From NCBI GenBank assembly GCA_002327315.1, contig DCVI01000085.1:1-9317 (forward strand): 9,317 bases of DNA. Direction: 5' to 3'. The notes below the pieces were generated by a model. The model saw only the letters and a program-made list of their open reading frames with translations. It did not search any database and was not told where the DNA came from. Shown here one piece after another: positions 1 through 6,682 of this stretch. Each line of letters opens with the position of its first letter. Within the stretch, counting starts at the first letter, position 1. Both the position numbers and the translations under genes were made by a program. Origin of the DNA: Syntrophaceae bacterium UBA2192. GTDB lineage: Bacteria > Desulfobacterota > Syntrophia > Syntrophales > UBA2192.

Positions 1-2
1 CA

Positions 3-104
3 TTTTTCAGGACGGACTATTTAGACAGTAAGTACATTAGCTATGCAGGTCAATACGAAATTAATAGTACTCATCTAAAACTAATCGACTATTATCGGTT
101 GTAA
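3..104 (+). CDS. Possible 3' end of an AT-rich gene cut by the window edge
   Basis: An open frame enters from the left edge and stops with TAA at 102-104, giving 33 residues that end in THLKLIDYYRL. The base composition is clearly more AT-rich than the rest of the window, as expected for accessory DNA. The next strong signal in the same direction is a terminator hairpin about 115 nt downstream, which fits the end of a transcription unit. I do not recognise the family. A frame this short without its start cannot be proven coding, and the two other plus frames stop at 24 and 30, so an insertion-sequence gene tail could equally end here. Treat it as a weak call. Confidence 0.2.
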   Translation, partial: FFRTDYLDSKYISYAGQYEINSTHLKLIDYYRL

Positions 105-218
105 TCTTCAATCTTCCGTAAGCATCCGATTTCAAACATTTCAGGAAGCAAGTTGGTGAACTGAAAGAACTGATCTGCGAGAGAATTGTATGGCTTGGAG
201 AATCTCTTTCCAATAGCG

Positions 219-250
219 AAAATCCCCAACTGATTGCAGCTGGGGATTTT
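219..250. terminator. Symmetric intrinsic terminator hairpin
   Basis: AAAATCCCCA (219-228) and TGGGGATTTT (241-250) form a perfect 10-bp stem around a 12-nt loop. The A/T ends give a U-run on both strands, so it can terminate in either direction. It lies 60 nt past the stop of the last minus-strand membrane-protein gene (309) and about 115 nt past the possible plus-strand gene end at 104, so it probably serves as a convergent terminator. Confidence 0.75.
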
Positions 251-308
251 ACGGGGTGCTTGCTGTAATTGAGTCAACACCTTTGTGGGGGTTTTTTCTG
301 TCCGGGAC

Positions 309-488
309 TCAGCGATTCTGACCCCAGTACCACAGGATGACGGCGATGCCGGAAATCACGGCGATAACAGGGCGGACGACCATATCATCTTGTGCAAGCA
401 TGGTCTCCGCAATGAAGAACAGCGCCAGCGCGGCAATGAAGGTCAGCCGGACGATTTCTCGGATCGATGTTGTTTCTCTATATTGCAT
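309..488 (-). CDS. Small two-helix membrane protein B (59 aa)
   Basis: Predicted inner-membrane protein of unknown function. Two hydrophobic segments are visible, about residues 15-32 and 41-55, joined by a short acidic stretch (QDD), with a charged N-terminus and the tail WYWGQNR. The start is ATG at 488 because a near-perfect Shine-Dalgarno, GGAGGTGAT, ends 8 nt before it; a GTG four codons upstream lies inside that ribosome-binding site. It follows the other small membrane gene by 30 nt on the same strand, so the two are probably co-transcribed with the response regulator further upstream. The layout and the ends (I12, L15, F17, L23, and a final W...Q) match its neighbour, suggesting tandem duplication. 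No known family is recognised. Confidence 0.7.
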   Translation of the reverse strand: MQYRETTSIREIVRLTFIAALALFFIAETMLAQDDMVVRPVIAVISGIAVILWYWGQNR

Positions 489-518
489 GACCGGTATCAC
501 CTCCCCGGGATTTATTGA

Positions 519-701
519 TCAATTGTCCTGGAAATAAGCCCAGGAGAATATCGAAAGACAGAAGACGACAACCGAGATGATTGCAAGCGACGGGTGACTG
601 CCAAACATGCCGAAGAAAGCGCCGAAGATGATCAGCATGACAGAGACAAGGAAAGCGAGTTCGGCAATCATGTTCACGGCCGCCGGGAGTTGTCTTTTCA
701 T
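519..701 (-). CDS. Small two-helix membrane protein A (60 aa)
   Basis: Predicted inner-membrane protein of unknown function with two hydrophobic segments, about residues 15-33 and 39-54, separated by GSHPS, and the tail SWAYFQDN. A longer reading frame extends upstream to 824, but the start is placed at ATG 701 because AGGA lies a suitable distance upstream (AGGAAAAAACC then ATG) and because the residues before it are proline- and arginine-rich read-through of the adjacent spacer. It lies 67 nt after the response-regulator stop and 30 nt before the second small membrane gene, all on one strand. It aligns without gaps to that neighbour across the first helix. Function is unknown; a membrane partner of the upstream receiver protein is only a guess from position. 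Confidence 0.7.
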   Translation of the reverse strand: MKRQLPAAVNMIAELAFLVSVMLIIFGAFFGMFGSHPSLAIISVVVFCLSIFSWAYFQDN

Positions 702-768
702 GGTTTTTTCCTGCCTTTTATAGGTGCCTCTGCCGAACTTCATGTACATTCCTGAACGCAATGGAATT

Positions 769-1167
769 TCAGCCGGCCAACTCCAGGCTGCTTGCGGCGA
801 AGACGCTCTGGGACGAGGGCACATGAATCCGGTTCTCTATTGCCGACTGGAACTCATCCAGTCCAAAAGGCTTGGGAAGACAGATGTCGGCGCCTGCATT
901 TTCCAGCTCTTTCAGGGCGGACAGGTCGCCGCTCATGCCAATGACATGAATGTCCGGGCGTTGCGCTTTTACGAACTTGCAGAGTTGTCTTCCGTCCACT
1001 CGCGGCATGTCGGCGTCTGTCACGACAACGTCGTATCGGCCTTTCTGGAGAAGCCTGATGGCCTCGAGCCCGTCGCACGCTTCATCGACCCCATGACCGA
1101 AAAGGCTTATCATTGAAGACAAAAGCTGAAGAATATCCGGATTGTCGTCCACGACCAGAAGTTTCAT
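769..1167 (-). CDS. Single-domain response regulator (CheY-like receiver, 132 aa)
   Basis: Stand-alone receiver domain that should take a phosphoryl group from a histidine kinase and signal by protein contact. The acidic pair is D7-D8 (LLVVDDNP), the phospho-acceptor is D51 in VVVTDADMP, the switch serine is S79 (GMSG) and the conserved lysine is K99 in LPKPF, so all active-site positions are present. No DNA-binding or enzymatic output domain follows; after about residue 115 there is only a short Ser/Ala-rich tail. ATG 1167 is chosen over ATG 1176 because the ribosome-binding site GGGAGA sits 9 nt before 1167 but directly abuts the other ATG. No kinase gene is in the window. The two small membrane genes downstream are the probable co-transcribed partners. 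Confidence 0.9.
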   Translation of the reverse strand: MKLLVVDDNPDILQLLSSMISLFGHGVDEACDGLEAIRLLQKGRYDVVVTDADMPRVDGRQLCKFVKAQRPDIHVIGMSGDLSALKELENAGADICLPKPFGLDEFQSAIENRIHVPSSQSVFAASSLELAG

Positions 1168-1347
1168 GGCACACATTCTCCCTACATTATGGGTAATCAT
1201 ATGCCACGCAAAAGGGATTTCATATCGTGGGTACCCTGACAACGGGGTTCCAAATACCCGAATTGGATCTCAGGTAAAGGTTATACGGGGGTGTAATGGG
1301 GTCTGGCTTGTTGCTTTTCGGGGAAACAGGCAATATTCTTTACGCCG

Positions 1348-2025
1348 TCAGTCAGACGGAAATCTTCCCATAACGCGCGGCTTCCCCTGTTCCCGATGCA
1401 AGATCAGAATCTCCCCCTCGGCGGGCACGATGCCCGTCAGGGCCGTAATGTTCACCTGGTGAGTCACGAGCACGACGGGCCGGCTCAGGTCGGCCGCGGC
1501 GATCCATACCCGCAGCAACCGGGCATGCTTCTGCTCCAACTCCGGGGATTGAAAAAAGGAATTAAAATTCCTCGCACCAGGGTGCCAGGAATTTAGAAAC
1601 TCAAGGAAGTGGTTTATCTGTCATTATGCTCGTTTACCCCGCAGCAAGCTGCGGGATGCGCGTGCAATCGTTTTCAGCGCGGGCAGCTCGACAACGAGGC
1701 CAACCGCGAGATTGCGCGCCGTCTCCAGGCAGCGGCACCACTGGCTGCTGTACACCGTCGTGCTCGCCAATCCCGCTGCCCGAAGACGCGCCCCAATCCG
1801 CGCCGCCTGCTCCCGGCCCTCGCTGGACAGGTTTCGCTGTGTGGAGCAATCCCCCAGCCGGAAATTCGACGGATCGCCCGTACCCGGCGCCCGGGCGTGG
1901 CGCAGCACGACAAGATGATCGGCTTTGACGGCCAGTTCTCGAAGATCAGGCCCCGCCGCCCCTGCTGTCATGGGCAGACAGTACAGAAAAAGCAGGAAGA
2001 TCAGCAGCTTTCGATGGGTTTTCAT
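1348..2025 (-). pseudogene. Histidine phosphatase family protein, interrupted by a small repeat element
   Basis: Member of the histidine phosphatase (phosphoglycerate-mutase-like) superfamily, apparently exported: a signal peptide (LLIFLLFLYCLP, cleavage near AGA-A around residue 23) precedes the mature domain. The N-terminal part has the catalytic LRHA (R42, H43), then GDCSTQRNLS and VYSSQWCRCLETA; the C-terminal part has VVLVTHQVNITALTG with the second catalytic histidine. Between them, after ELPAL, the frame enters foreign DNA and meets TAA and TGA at 1621-1626; the gene resumes at SFFQSPELEQKH in the same frame. Removing about 111 nt restores a protein of about 188 residues, normal for the family. 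ATG 2025 has AAGGAG upstream and lies 14 nt after the nitroreductase stop, so it was probably the second gene of that unit. As it stands the catalytic domain is split. Confidence 0.85.
1561..1671. mobile_element. ~111-nt non-coding double-hairpin insertion (REP/MITE-like)
   Basis: This block interrupts the histidine phosphatase gene and has no coding content. It carries two hairpins. One is at 1565-1594: AAATTCCT pairs with AGGAATTT, then after a C-C mismatch GCACC pairs with GGTGC. The other is a perfect 8-bp stem at 1638-1655, CCCGCAGC / GCTGCGGG with an AA loop. The 43 nt between them are unstructured to the eye. Boundaries come from reading-frame continuity of the host gene and are uncertain by a few bases; a 2-bp duplication is possible but not demonstrable. 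Its length is a multiple of three, so the frame resumes downstream. It resembles passively mobilised repeats moved by REP-associated or IS200/IS605-type transposases; that assignment is inference. Confidence 0.75.
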
Positions 2026-2039
2026 GGATGGGTGGCTCC

Positions 2040-2888
2040 TTATTTTCTAGTAGCCCAGCTCACGACGTACTCCCACGTTCCCGAATCGAATCCCGGTATT
2101 GCTTGCTGCCAGCTTCCCGCAATCCCCAGTTCCGAGGCTGCGAGTTCGAAATGGCACAGGGCGATCCCCATGTCCACTTCCTGCAGGCGGATCTCGCCCA
2201 ACATCTTGTCGTACCCGGGCGTGCGCACAAGGAAAAAGTGAAAGGCAGCCCCCTGGCGGATGATGCGCCAGGGCTGGCGGTTCGAGGCCGAGGGGCCGAT
2301 CCGCACCGACTCCAGGACCGGCCCGAAGACGCCGGCATTTTCTTTCGCGAGTGGATTGCCCGGCTGCTCGTCGAAGAAAAGTTCCTGCCAGGGCTTTCGC
2401 TTGTCCGACTTTGCCATGAAGCGGAAGGCCCGGTCCGTCAGCGATTTTTTCTCGGCCGGGTAGCCGACAGGGCTGATGGCGGGCATGAATTCTTCCGACG
2501 AAAGGCCGATCTTCCGGGTAAAGCCGGCTCGGTTGAGCGTGCCGCCAAGCCAGCAGGTCCCGAGGCCCAGCGTCGTGGCAAAGAGGATGTTCCTCTCCAT
2601 GCCGTATCCGTAATCCTCCATCGCGCGTGGCCCTTTTGCCACCGCACCGGCGATGAAGAGGGAAGCCCCCTGGACGACCCCGTAGGTACCGAGGGATTTC
2701 AGCTCCGCCCGCTCCGCTTCAGTGAGGTCGACAAGCTCGAACCGCAGCGGGTTCCCGAAGGGCCCCCGGGTGTTCTGCCGCAAAAAGGCATCGAGCTGCT
2801 CCTTTATTTTATCGTCAAGCGGCCTGCCGTCGAAGCTCCGGCAGGAGATTCTTTGCCGGATCGTCTCAATGGGTGATTTGATTTCCAT
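2040..2888 (-). CDS. Nitroreductase-family flavoprotein (282 aa)
   Basis: Predicted cytoplasmic FMN-dependent oxidoreductase of the nitroreductase fold, most like the 'putative TM nitroreductase' type with two half-domains in one chain. Visible motifs are IRQRISCRSFDGRPL (residues 10-24) with the Arg/Ser phosphate-binding residues, LGLGTCWLGG (107-116), and GPSASNRQPWRI (198-209), the usual flavin-binding signature, which here lies in the second half. The substrate cannot be told from sequence. ATG 2888 is preceded by GGAGAA at a good distance; the longer frame to 3023 runs through an intergenic repeat and is rejected. The broken histidine phosphatase starts 14 nt after its stop. Upstream is a 313-nt repeat-filled spacer in which I cannot pick out a promoter. 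Confidence 0.88.
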   Translation of the reverse strand: MEIKSPIETIRQRISCRSFDGRPLDDKIKEQLDAFLRQNTRGPFGNPLRFELVDLTEAERAELKSLGTYGVVQGASLFIAGAVAKGPRAMEDYGYGMERNILFATTLGLGTCWLGGTLNRAGFTRKIGLSSEEFMPAISPVGYPAEKKSLTDRAFRFMAKSDKRKPWQELFFDEQPGNPLAKENAGVFGPVLESVRIGPSASNRQPWRIIRQGAAFHFFLVRTPGYDKMLGEIRLQEVDMGIALCHFELAASELGIAGSWQQAIPGFDSGTWEYVVSWATRK

Positions 2889-2935
2889 TGTACTTCTCCA
2901 ATTCCCATGCCGCGGCAGGTTAAGGCTCGCTGCCC

Positions 2936-2974
2936 GAGATTGCCGCGTCGGCTTCTCGGCCTCCTCGAAATGAC
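2936..2974. repeat. GAGATTGC...AATGAC interspersed repeat, copy 1
   Basis: Starts GAGATTGCCGCG and ends CTCGAAATGAC; on the other strand this reads GTCATTTCGAG...GCAATCTC. That is the layout of a very common intergenic repeat of GC-rich bacteria (consensus-like GTCATTGCGAG...GGCAATCTC). It lies in the leader of the nitroreductase gene, with a second, split copy 38 nt further on. Confidence 0.65.
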
Positions 2975-2981
2975 GAAAAAC

Positions 2982-3009
2982 AGGATCGAGGCGCGAGGAC
3001 CGAGGTAAA
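2982..3009. repeat. Heptamer tandem tract 1 (4 x 7 nt, core AGG)
   Basis: Four consecutive 7-base units each begin with AGG. The first three end in CG (for example AGGATCG and AGGACCG); the last ends in TAAA. The tract sits exactly between the two GAGATTGC repeats. Confidence 0.6.
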
Positions 3010-3012
3010 AAC

Positions 3013-3116
3013 GAGATTGCCACGCCTCGGAATATCCACCCTCACCCCGACCCTCTCCCCTCAAGGGAGAGGGAGCCTGAATGGAAGCAGGCTCCAGAGG
3101 CTCGGCTTGCAATGAC
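3013..3116. repeat. GAGATTGC...AATGAC repeat, copy 2, split by another repeat
   Basis: GAGATTGCCACGCCTCGG (3013-3030) and GGCTCGGCTTGCAATGAC (3099-3116) are the two ends of the same repeat family as 2936-2974, in the same orientation. They are separated by about 68 nt containing the CCCTCTCCC hairpin repeat and a second inverted repeat, GGAGCCTG (3072-3079) with CAGGCTCC (3088-3095). The simplest reading is one repeat inserted into another; two half-copies are the alternative. Confidence 0.55.
3038..3084. repeat. CCCTCTCCC/GGGAGAGGG hairpin repeat, copy 1
   Basis: A 47-nt block matching 6599-6645 at 40 of 47 positions in the same orientation. Its centre is a perfect 9-bp stem, CCCTCTCCC (3051-3059) with GGGAGAGGG (3065-3073), and a 5-nt loop CTCAA. 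The lead-in ACCCTCACCC is typical of a repeat widespread between proteobacterial genes. It may also act as a weak terminator after mrfA. Confidence 0.7.
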
Positions 3117-3132
3117 TCTTTTTCTATTTTCT

Positions 3133-3167
3133 GATCCCGACGCCCGAAGCCGGAATCCCGAATCCCT
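3133..3167. repeat. Heptamer tandem tract 2 (5 x 7 nt, core CCCG)
   Basis: Five 7-base units following the pattern RNNCCCG, for example GATCCCG and AATCCCG, with one weaker unit in the middle (AAGCCGG) and a last unit ending in T. It lies in the spacer downstream of mrfA. Confidence 0.5.
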
Positions 3168-3194
3168 TTTTCTTCTTCACTCAGACACTTCTTA

Positions 3195-3222
3195 CTCGTC
3201 CCTACACCCTCGTCCCCGGTCC
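3195..3222. repeat. Heptamer tandem tract 3 overlapping the mrfA stop (4 x 7 nt)
   Basis: Units one and three are both CTCGTCC; units two and four (CTACACC, CCGGTCC) are diverged. The mrfA stop codon (3202-3204) and its last six codons lie inside the tract, so the protein tail GPGTRV is encoded by repeat DNA. Confidence 0.45.
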
Positions 3223-5475
3223 CCCCATTCGTTCCAGCATCCCCTCCAGCAGCAAAAACGCCCCTTGTTTGTCCATGGGGCGGTTGTCGTTTCCGCACTT
3301 GGGCGAGAGGATGCAGGCGGGGCAGCCCGTCTCGCAGGGGCAGTCGCGGATGAGCTCAAGGGTGAGGCGCGTGACGCGCTCCATAAGGCCCTGCGCCTTT
3401 TCCGTAAGTCCGATCCCGCCCTCGTAGCCGTCGTAGAGAAAGATGGTGGGCTCGCCCGTACCGGGGTGCCCTGGCGTGGAAAGGCCGCCTATGTCCCACC
3501 GGTCGCACATGACCTCGAAGGGCAGGATGGCGATCATGGCGTGCTCGAGGGCGTGCAGGGCGCCCCCGAAGTTGAGGCCCCGGTCGTAGATGGCCCTCCT
3601 TAGCTCGTTGGGTATCGTGAACCACAGCCCCGTCGTCCGGAAGCGAAGCGGCGGCAAGTCGAGCTCCTCCCGCGCCACCACCTGGTCGTTCTGGATCACC
3701 TTGTAGCCCAACGTCATTTCGGAAACCTCGAGCTCGCCCAGGTGGACGGCCATCTGACCGAGCCTGCGCGTGGCCCTCGTACCCAGGATCTCCAGATCGA
3801 CATTCTTGATCGCCTGGGTGTAGTAGTCGACGTCCTTGCGCTCCACCTCGACGAGATGGTTCTCCACGTCGAAGCGCCTCACCACGTGGGACTCACCCTG
3901 GTGCAAGAGCACGGCGCCCATGTGGGCCTCACGGTAGGCCTGGCTCGTGTCCATCGTCTCGAGGAGCACGCCGTCGGAGGTGATGCGGTAGGCGTCGCGG
4001 GCGATGTGGTCGAGGCCGACGGCCTCCACCGGCCTTCCCCGGCCCGTGTAGACCCAGCCGTGGGGCGTTTCCTTCACGAGGCCCTCGGCGGCCAGCTCGC
4101 CGAGCATCTCGCCGACATGCGCCGCCGGGAAGTTCTCCTCGCTGCCCGTCTCGAAAGGAAGCTCGGCCACGGCGCACAGCAGCTGCCCCGAGAGGATATA
4201 GGGATTGGCAAGGTCGATGATGGCCTGCTCGTGGGGCTTGCCGAAGAAGGACTCGGGGTGTCTCATCAGGTACTGATCCAGCGGGTTCTGAAAGCCCACA
4301 AGGACGGCCAGGGCATCGCGGTTGCGGCGCCCTGAGCGGCCCGCCTGCTGCCAGGTGGCAAGCACTGTCCCCGGGTAGCCCGAGATGATGACGCAGTCGA
4401 GCGAGCCGATGTCGATGCCCACTTCCAGAGCGTTGGTCGAGGTGACCCCCGTAAGGAGGCCCCGCTTGAGTCCGTCCTCGATCAGGCGGCGCTCCTGGGG
4501 AAGGTAGCCTGCCCGGTAGGCGGCGATCTGCTCGGCAAGCGCCGATCCGGCCGCCGTCGCCTCCTTCGACCACAGGGCGATGAGCTCCGCCATTCGTCTC
4601 GATGCCGTGAAGCACAGCGTCTGCAGCCCCCGCTTTACGAAATAGAGAAAGAGGTCCCTCGTCTCCTGGTGGGGCGAGAGGGTGCCCACGCCGTCGAAGA
4701 AGGGGTTGTAGAAAAGGAAGGTCTTTCCGCCGCGGGGCGAGCCGTCCTCGGAGATGACGGCGAAGGGTGCCCCGACGAGCTTTTCGCCGAACTCCTGCGG
4801 GTTGGCGAGCGTTGCCGTCGAGAGGACAAAGCGGGGCGATGCGCCGTAGAAGCGGGCAATGCGGCGCAACCTGCGGATAACGAAGGCCACGTTGGACCCG
4901 AAGACCCCCCGGTAGCGGTGGGCCTCGTCAAAGACGACGTAGCGGAGGTTGCGGAAAAAGCGCTCCCACTTCGAGTGCCAGGGCAGCACGTGGTGAAGCT
5001 CGTGGGGGTTTGTGACAATGATCCGCGACATCTCGCGGATTCGCCCGCGGCGCGAAACCGGCGTGTCGCCGTCGTAGACGGCCGCATCGGCCCGGATGCC
5101 CGTGGCGCGCTCCATGTCCTTGAAGACCTTGAGCTGGTCGTTCGACAGGGCCTTCGTGGGGTAGACGAAAAGGGCCGTGGCCTGCCGGTCGCTCTCGAGG
5201 GTCTCGAAGACGGGCAGGTCGAAGCCGAGGGTCTTCCCCGATGCGGTGGGCGTGCAGAGGATGACGTTGCGGCCGGCCCGCAGGGCCTCGACGGCCTGAC
5301 ACTGGTGGCTGTAGAGGCGGATGTGCCGCGAGTTCAGGTAGTGAGAGATGCCGGCGGAGAGCGGTGCCCCCAGCTCGCCGAACTGGGGCTCCCGGGGCGG
5401 CAGGACCTCGATGTGGGCGATGCGGTCCCGGAAGCGGGGGCTCATTTTCAGCGATTCCAGGGCGGTCTCGATCAC
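3202..5475 (-). CDS. mrfA: MrfA-type DEAH-box helicase with C-terminal DUF1998/zinc-cysteine domain (757 aa)
   Basis: Superfamily 2 ATP-dependent helicase of the YprA/MrfA family, which in Bacillus subtilis works with the nuclease MrfB in repair of mitomycin-type DNA damage independent of UvrABC. In order: Q-motif-like LYSHQCQA (54-61), Walker A TPTASGKT (75-82), DEAH (183-186), STAT (219-222), and motif VI QQAGRSGRR (376-384). The C-terminal DUF1998 region has YDGYEGGIGL (681-690), then the cysteine cluster C712, C714, C718, C721 and C727 in CPCETGCPACILSPKCGN. Length matches the family (about 750). The start is GTG 5475, overlapping the mrfB stop, with GAGGAG about 8 nt upstream; the open frame to 5688 only runs antiparallel-free through mrfB in another frame. 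The overlap implies translational coupling with mrfB. The extreme C-terminus is encoded by a heptamer tract. Confidence 0.93.
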   Translation of the reverse strand: MIETALESLKMSPRFRDRIAHIEVLPPREPQFGELGAPLSAGISHYLNSRHIRLYSHQCQAVEALRAGRNVILCTPTASGKTLGFDLPVFETLESDRQATALFVYPTKALSNDQLKVFKDMERATGIRADAAVYDGDTPVSRRGRIREMSRIIVTNPHELHHVLPWHSKWERFFRNLRYVVFDEAHRYRGVFGSNVAFVIRRLRRIARFYGASPRFVLSTATLANPQEFGEKLVGAPFAVISEDGSPRGGKTFLFYNPFFDGVGTLSPHQETRDLFLYFVKRGLQTLCFTASRRMAELIALWSKEATAAGSALAEQIAAYRAGYLPQERRLIEDGLKRGLLTGVTSTNALEVGIDIGSLDCVIISGYPGTVLATWQQAGRSGRRNRDALAVLVGFQNPLDQYLMRHPESFFGKPHEQAIIDLANPYILSGQLLCAVAELPFETGSEENFPAAHVGEMLGELAAEGLVKETPHGWVYTGRGRPVEAVGLDHIARDAYRITSDGVLLETMDTSQAYREAHMGAVLLHQGESHVVRRFDVENHLVEVERKDVDYYTQAIKNVDLEILGTRATRRLGQMAVHLGELEVSEMTLGYKVIQNDQVVAREELDLPPLRFRTTGLWFTIPNELRRAIYDRGLNFGGALHALEHAMIAILPFEVMCDRWDIGGLSTPGHPGTGEPTIFLYDGYEGGIGLTEKAQGLMERVTRLTLELIRDCPCETGCPACILSPKCGNDNRPMDKQGAFLLLEGMLERMGGPGTRV

Positions 5476-6572
5476 GGCTGCCACTCCTCGTGGAGTTTCG
5501 AGAATAGGCTTGCCAGCGTCAGCAGGTCGCGGCGGTTGTGCTCGACAATGGGGACCAGCGGCCCGGGGTTCCCGGTCCGCATGTAGCTCTCGTAGAATTC
5601 GGGCACCAGCGCGCTCGGCACGTCGTCTTCCCTCCGGATGCCCAGGAAGCAGTGCTCCAGCGTCGTCAGTTTGCAGTCGGGCACGCAATCGCGCCAGGCC
5701 CGGCGGGAGAAGTGAAGGACGTCGAAGTGGGGCCCTTCGATATTCGCCCGGATGCCGTAGTAGGCAAGCCGTTCCCGGATGTAGGGGATATCGAAGGTGC
5801 GCCCGTTGTAGGTGACGAAGGCCCTTCGGCCGCCCAGGTGGGTGAGCAGGCCCGCCAGTGCCGCCGGCTCCTCGTCGATGCGGCGAAGGAGATACTGCTC
5901 CACCCGGATCTCGTTGCCGTGCACCCGGGCAAGCCCCAACAGGATGATGGGCCGCTGGAACATGCCGAGGGTCTCGATGTCGATGAGAATGAAATCCTCC
6001 TCGCGGTGGAAACCCGACGAGAAGAGGGCCAGCGGGTGAGATTTCTGGAAGCCCCTGCCGATCCAGTCGAGGAGGCCCATTGTGTCGCCTTCCTCCACCA
6101 TTTTCAAGATACTCCGGGCCTGCCCGCCGAAGCGGGGGTGATCGGCCAGATCGGCGATCGTCCCGATGCCCTGGCGCTTCATGGACGCCTCGGTGACCTC
6201 GCCCACGCCATAGAGGAGTTTGAGATCCGAGAGGATGCGGCGGCCGGCCTCGGCAGGATCGACAGTCCGCAGGCGGCTCGCGTTGCGGCTCACGAGGCGG
6301 TAGCAGACCCCGCGGGCCGTGCGCACCTCTTCGCCGGGCAGGACATCCTCCAGGGCCTTGCCCCGGTATCTGCGCAGCAGCTCGCTCTTGAGCCGCTGGG
6401 CCTCGTGGTACTCCCGGTAGTCGACCCAGGCGGCTGCAAAGGGCCGCGCGGCCGTCGTCTGGTCGCGCTCGATGACGACGACGTCGCTTGCCCGCTCGAG
6501 GCTCTCCCGGAGCCTGCGGCCGATATGGCCTCCCGGGGTATGATTTTTATTCCGCTCGCTCATTTCCTTCAT
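5472..6572 (-). CDS. mrfB: MrfB-type DnaQ-like (RNase H fold) exonuclease (366 aa)
   Basis: DEDDh-type 3'-5' exonuclease of the YprB/MrfB family, the expected nuclease partner of the helicase encoded directly downstream. The exonuclease domain occupies about residues 190-360: metal ligands D198 and E200 in ILIDIETLG, D261 in TYNGRTFDIPYI, then D284 in PHFDVLHF and HNRRD (H345, D349). Residues about 115-160 (LYGVGEVTEASMKRQGI) resemble a helix-hairpin-helix-like DNA-binding segment. The N-terminal 30 residues are charged and poorly structured. The start is uncertain: ATG 6572 is chosen, but TTG 6575 and ATG 6563 are in frame and none has a strong ribosome-binding site. The stop overlaps the GTG of mrfA by 2 nt. 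Upstream lies a hairpin repeat and the rtcA terminator-like hairpin; no promoter is obvious. Confidence 0.9.
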   Translation of the reverse strand: MKEMSERNKNHTPGGHIGRRLRESLERASDVVVIERDQTTAARPFAAAWVDYREYHEAQRLKSELLRRYRGKALEDVLPGEEVRTARGVCYRLVSRNASRLRTVDPAEAGRRILSDLKLLYGVGEVTEASMKRQGIGTIADLADHPRFGGQARSILKMVEEGDTMGLLDWIGRGFQKSHPLALFSSGFHREEDFILIDIETLGMFQRPIILLGLARVHGNEIRVEQYLLRRIDEEPAALAGLLTHLGGRRAFVTYNGRTFDIPYIRERLAYYGIRANIEGPHFDVLHFSRRAWRDCVPDCKLTTLEHCFLGIRREDDVPSALVPEFYESYMRTGNPGPLVPIVEHNRRDLLTLASLFSKLHEEWQP

Positions 6573-6598
6573 CAATTCAAGGTGCTGCCTGATCAGTC

Positions 6599-6645
6599 AC
6601 CCTCACCCTTGCCCTCTCCCCTCAAGGGAGAGGGTACCTGTAGGG
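6599..6645. repeat. CCCTCTCCC/GGGAGAGGG hairpin repeat, copy 2
   Basis: Same 47-nt block as 3038-3084 (40 of 47 identical), with the stem at 6612-6620 and 6626-6634. A degenerate further half (CCCCATAGGGAGAGGG) follows near 6653-6668. It sits in the 134-nt spacer between rtcA and mrfB, so the two copies bracket the mrfB-mrfA pair as direct repeats. Confidence 0.7.
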
Positions 6646-6682
6646 TAAATATCCCCATAGGGAGAGGGGGCCTGGAAGGTAA

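Noticed and set aside
92..280. 62-residue minus-strand open frame at the left edge
   Set aside because: It runs through both arms of the terminator hairpin at 219-250 and has no recognisable family or ribosome-binding site.
1204..1230. CCACG...CGTGG inverted repeat upstream of the response regulator
   Set aside because: Only 5 bp with a 17-nt centre and no extension; expected by chance in a window this size.
1234..1252. Possible sigma-54 promoter (TTGGAAC...) before the response regulator
   Set aside because: The GC element lacks the second half (TGTC instead of TTGC at the required spacing).
2889..3023. Longer N-terminus for the nitroreductase
   Set aside because: The added 45 residues translate the GAGATTGC repeat and a heptamer tract; ATG 2888 has GGAGAA upstream and the family starts there.
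2936..3222. CRISPR array in the repeat-rich spacer
   Set aside because: The repeats differ from one another, lack regular spacers, and no cas gene is present.
5476..5688. Longer N-terminus for the helicase, starting at 5688
   Set aside because: It overlaps the mrfB coding region in another frame and reads as Arg/Ala/Pro-rich shadow; GTG 5475 has a proper ribosome-binding site and gives the family length.
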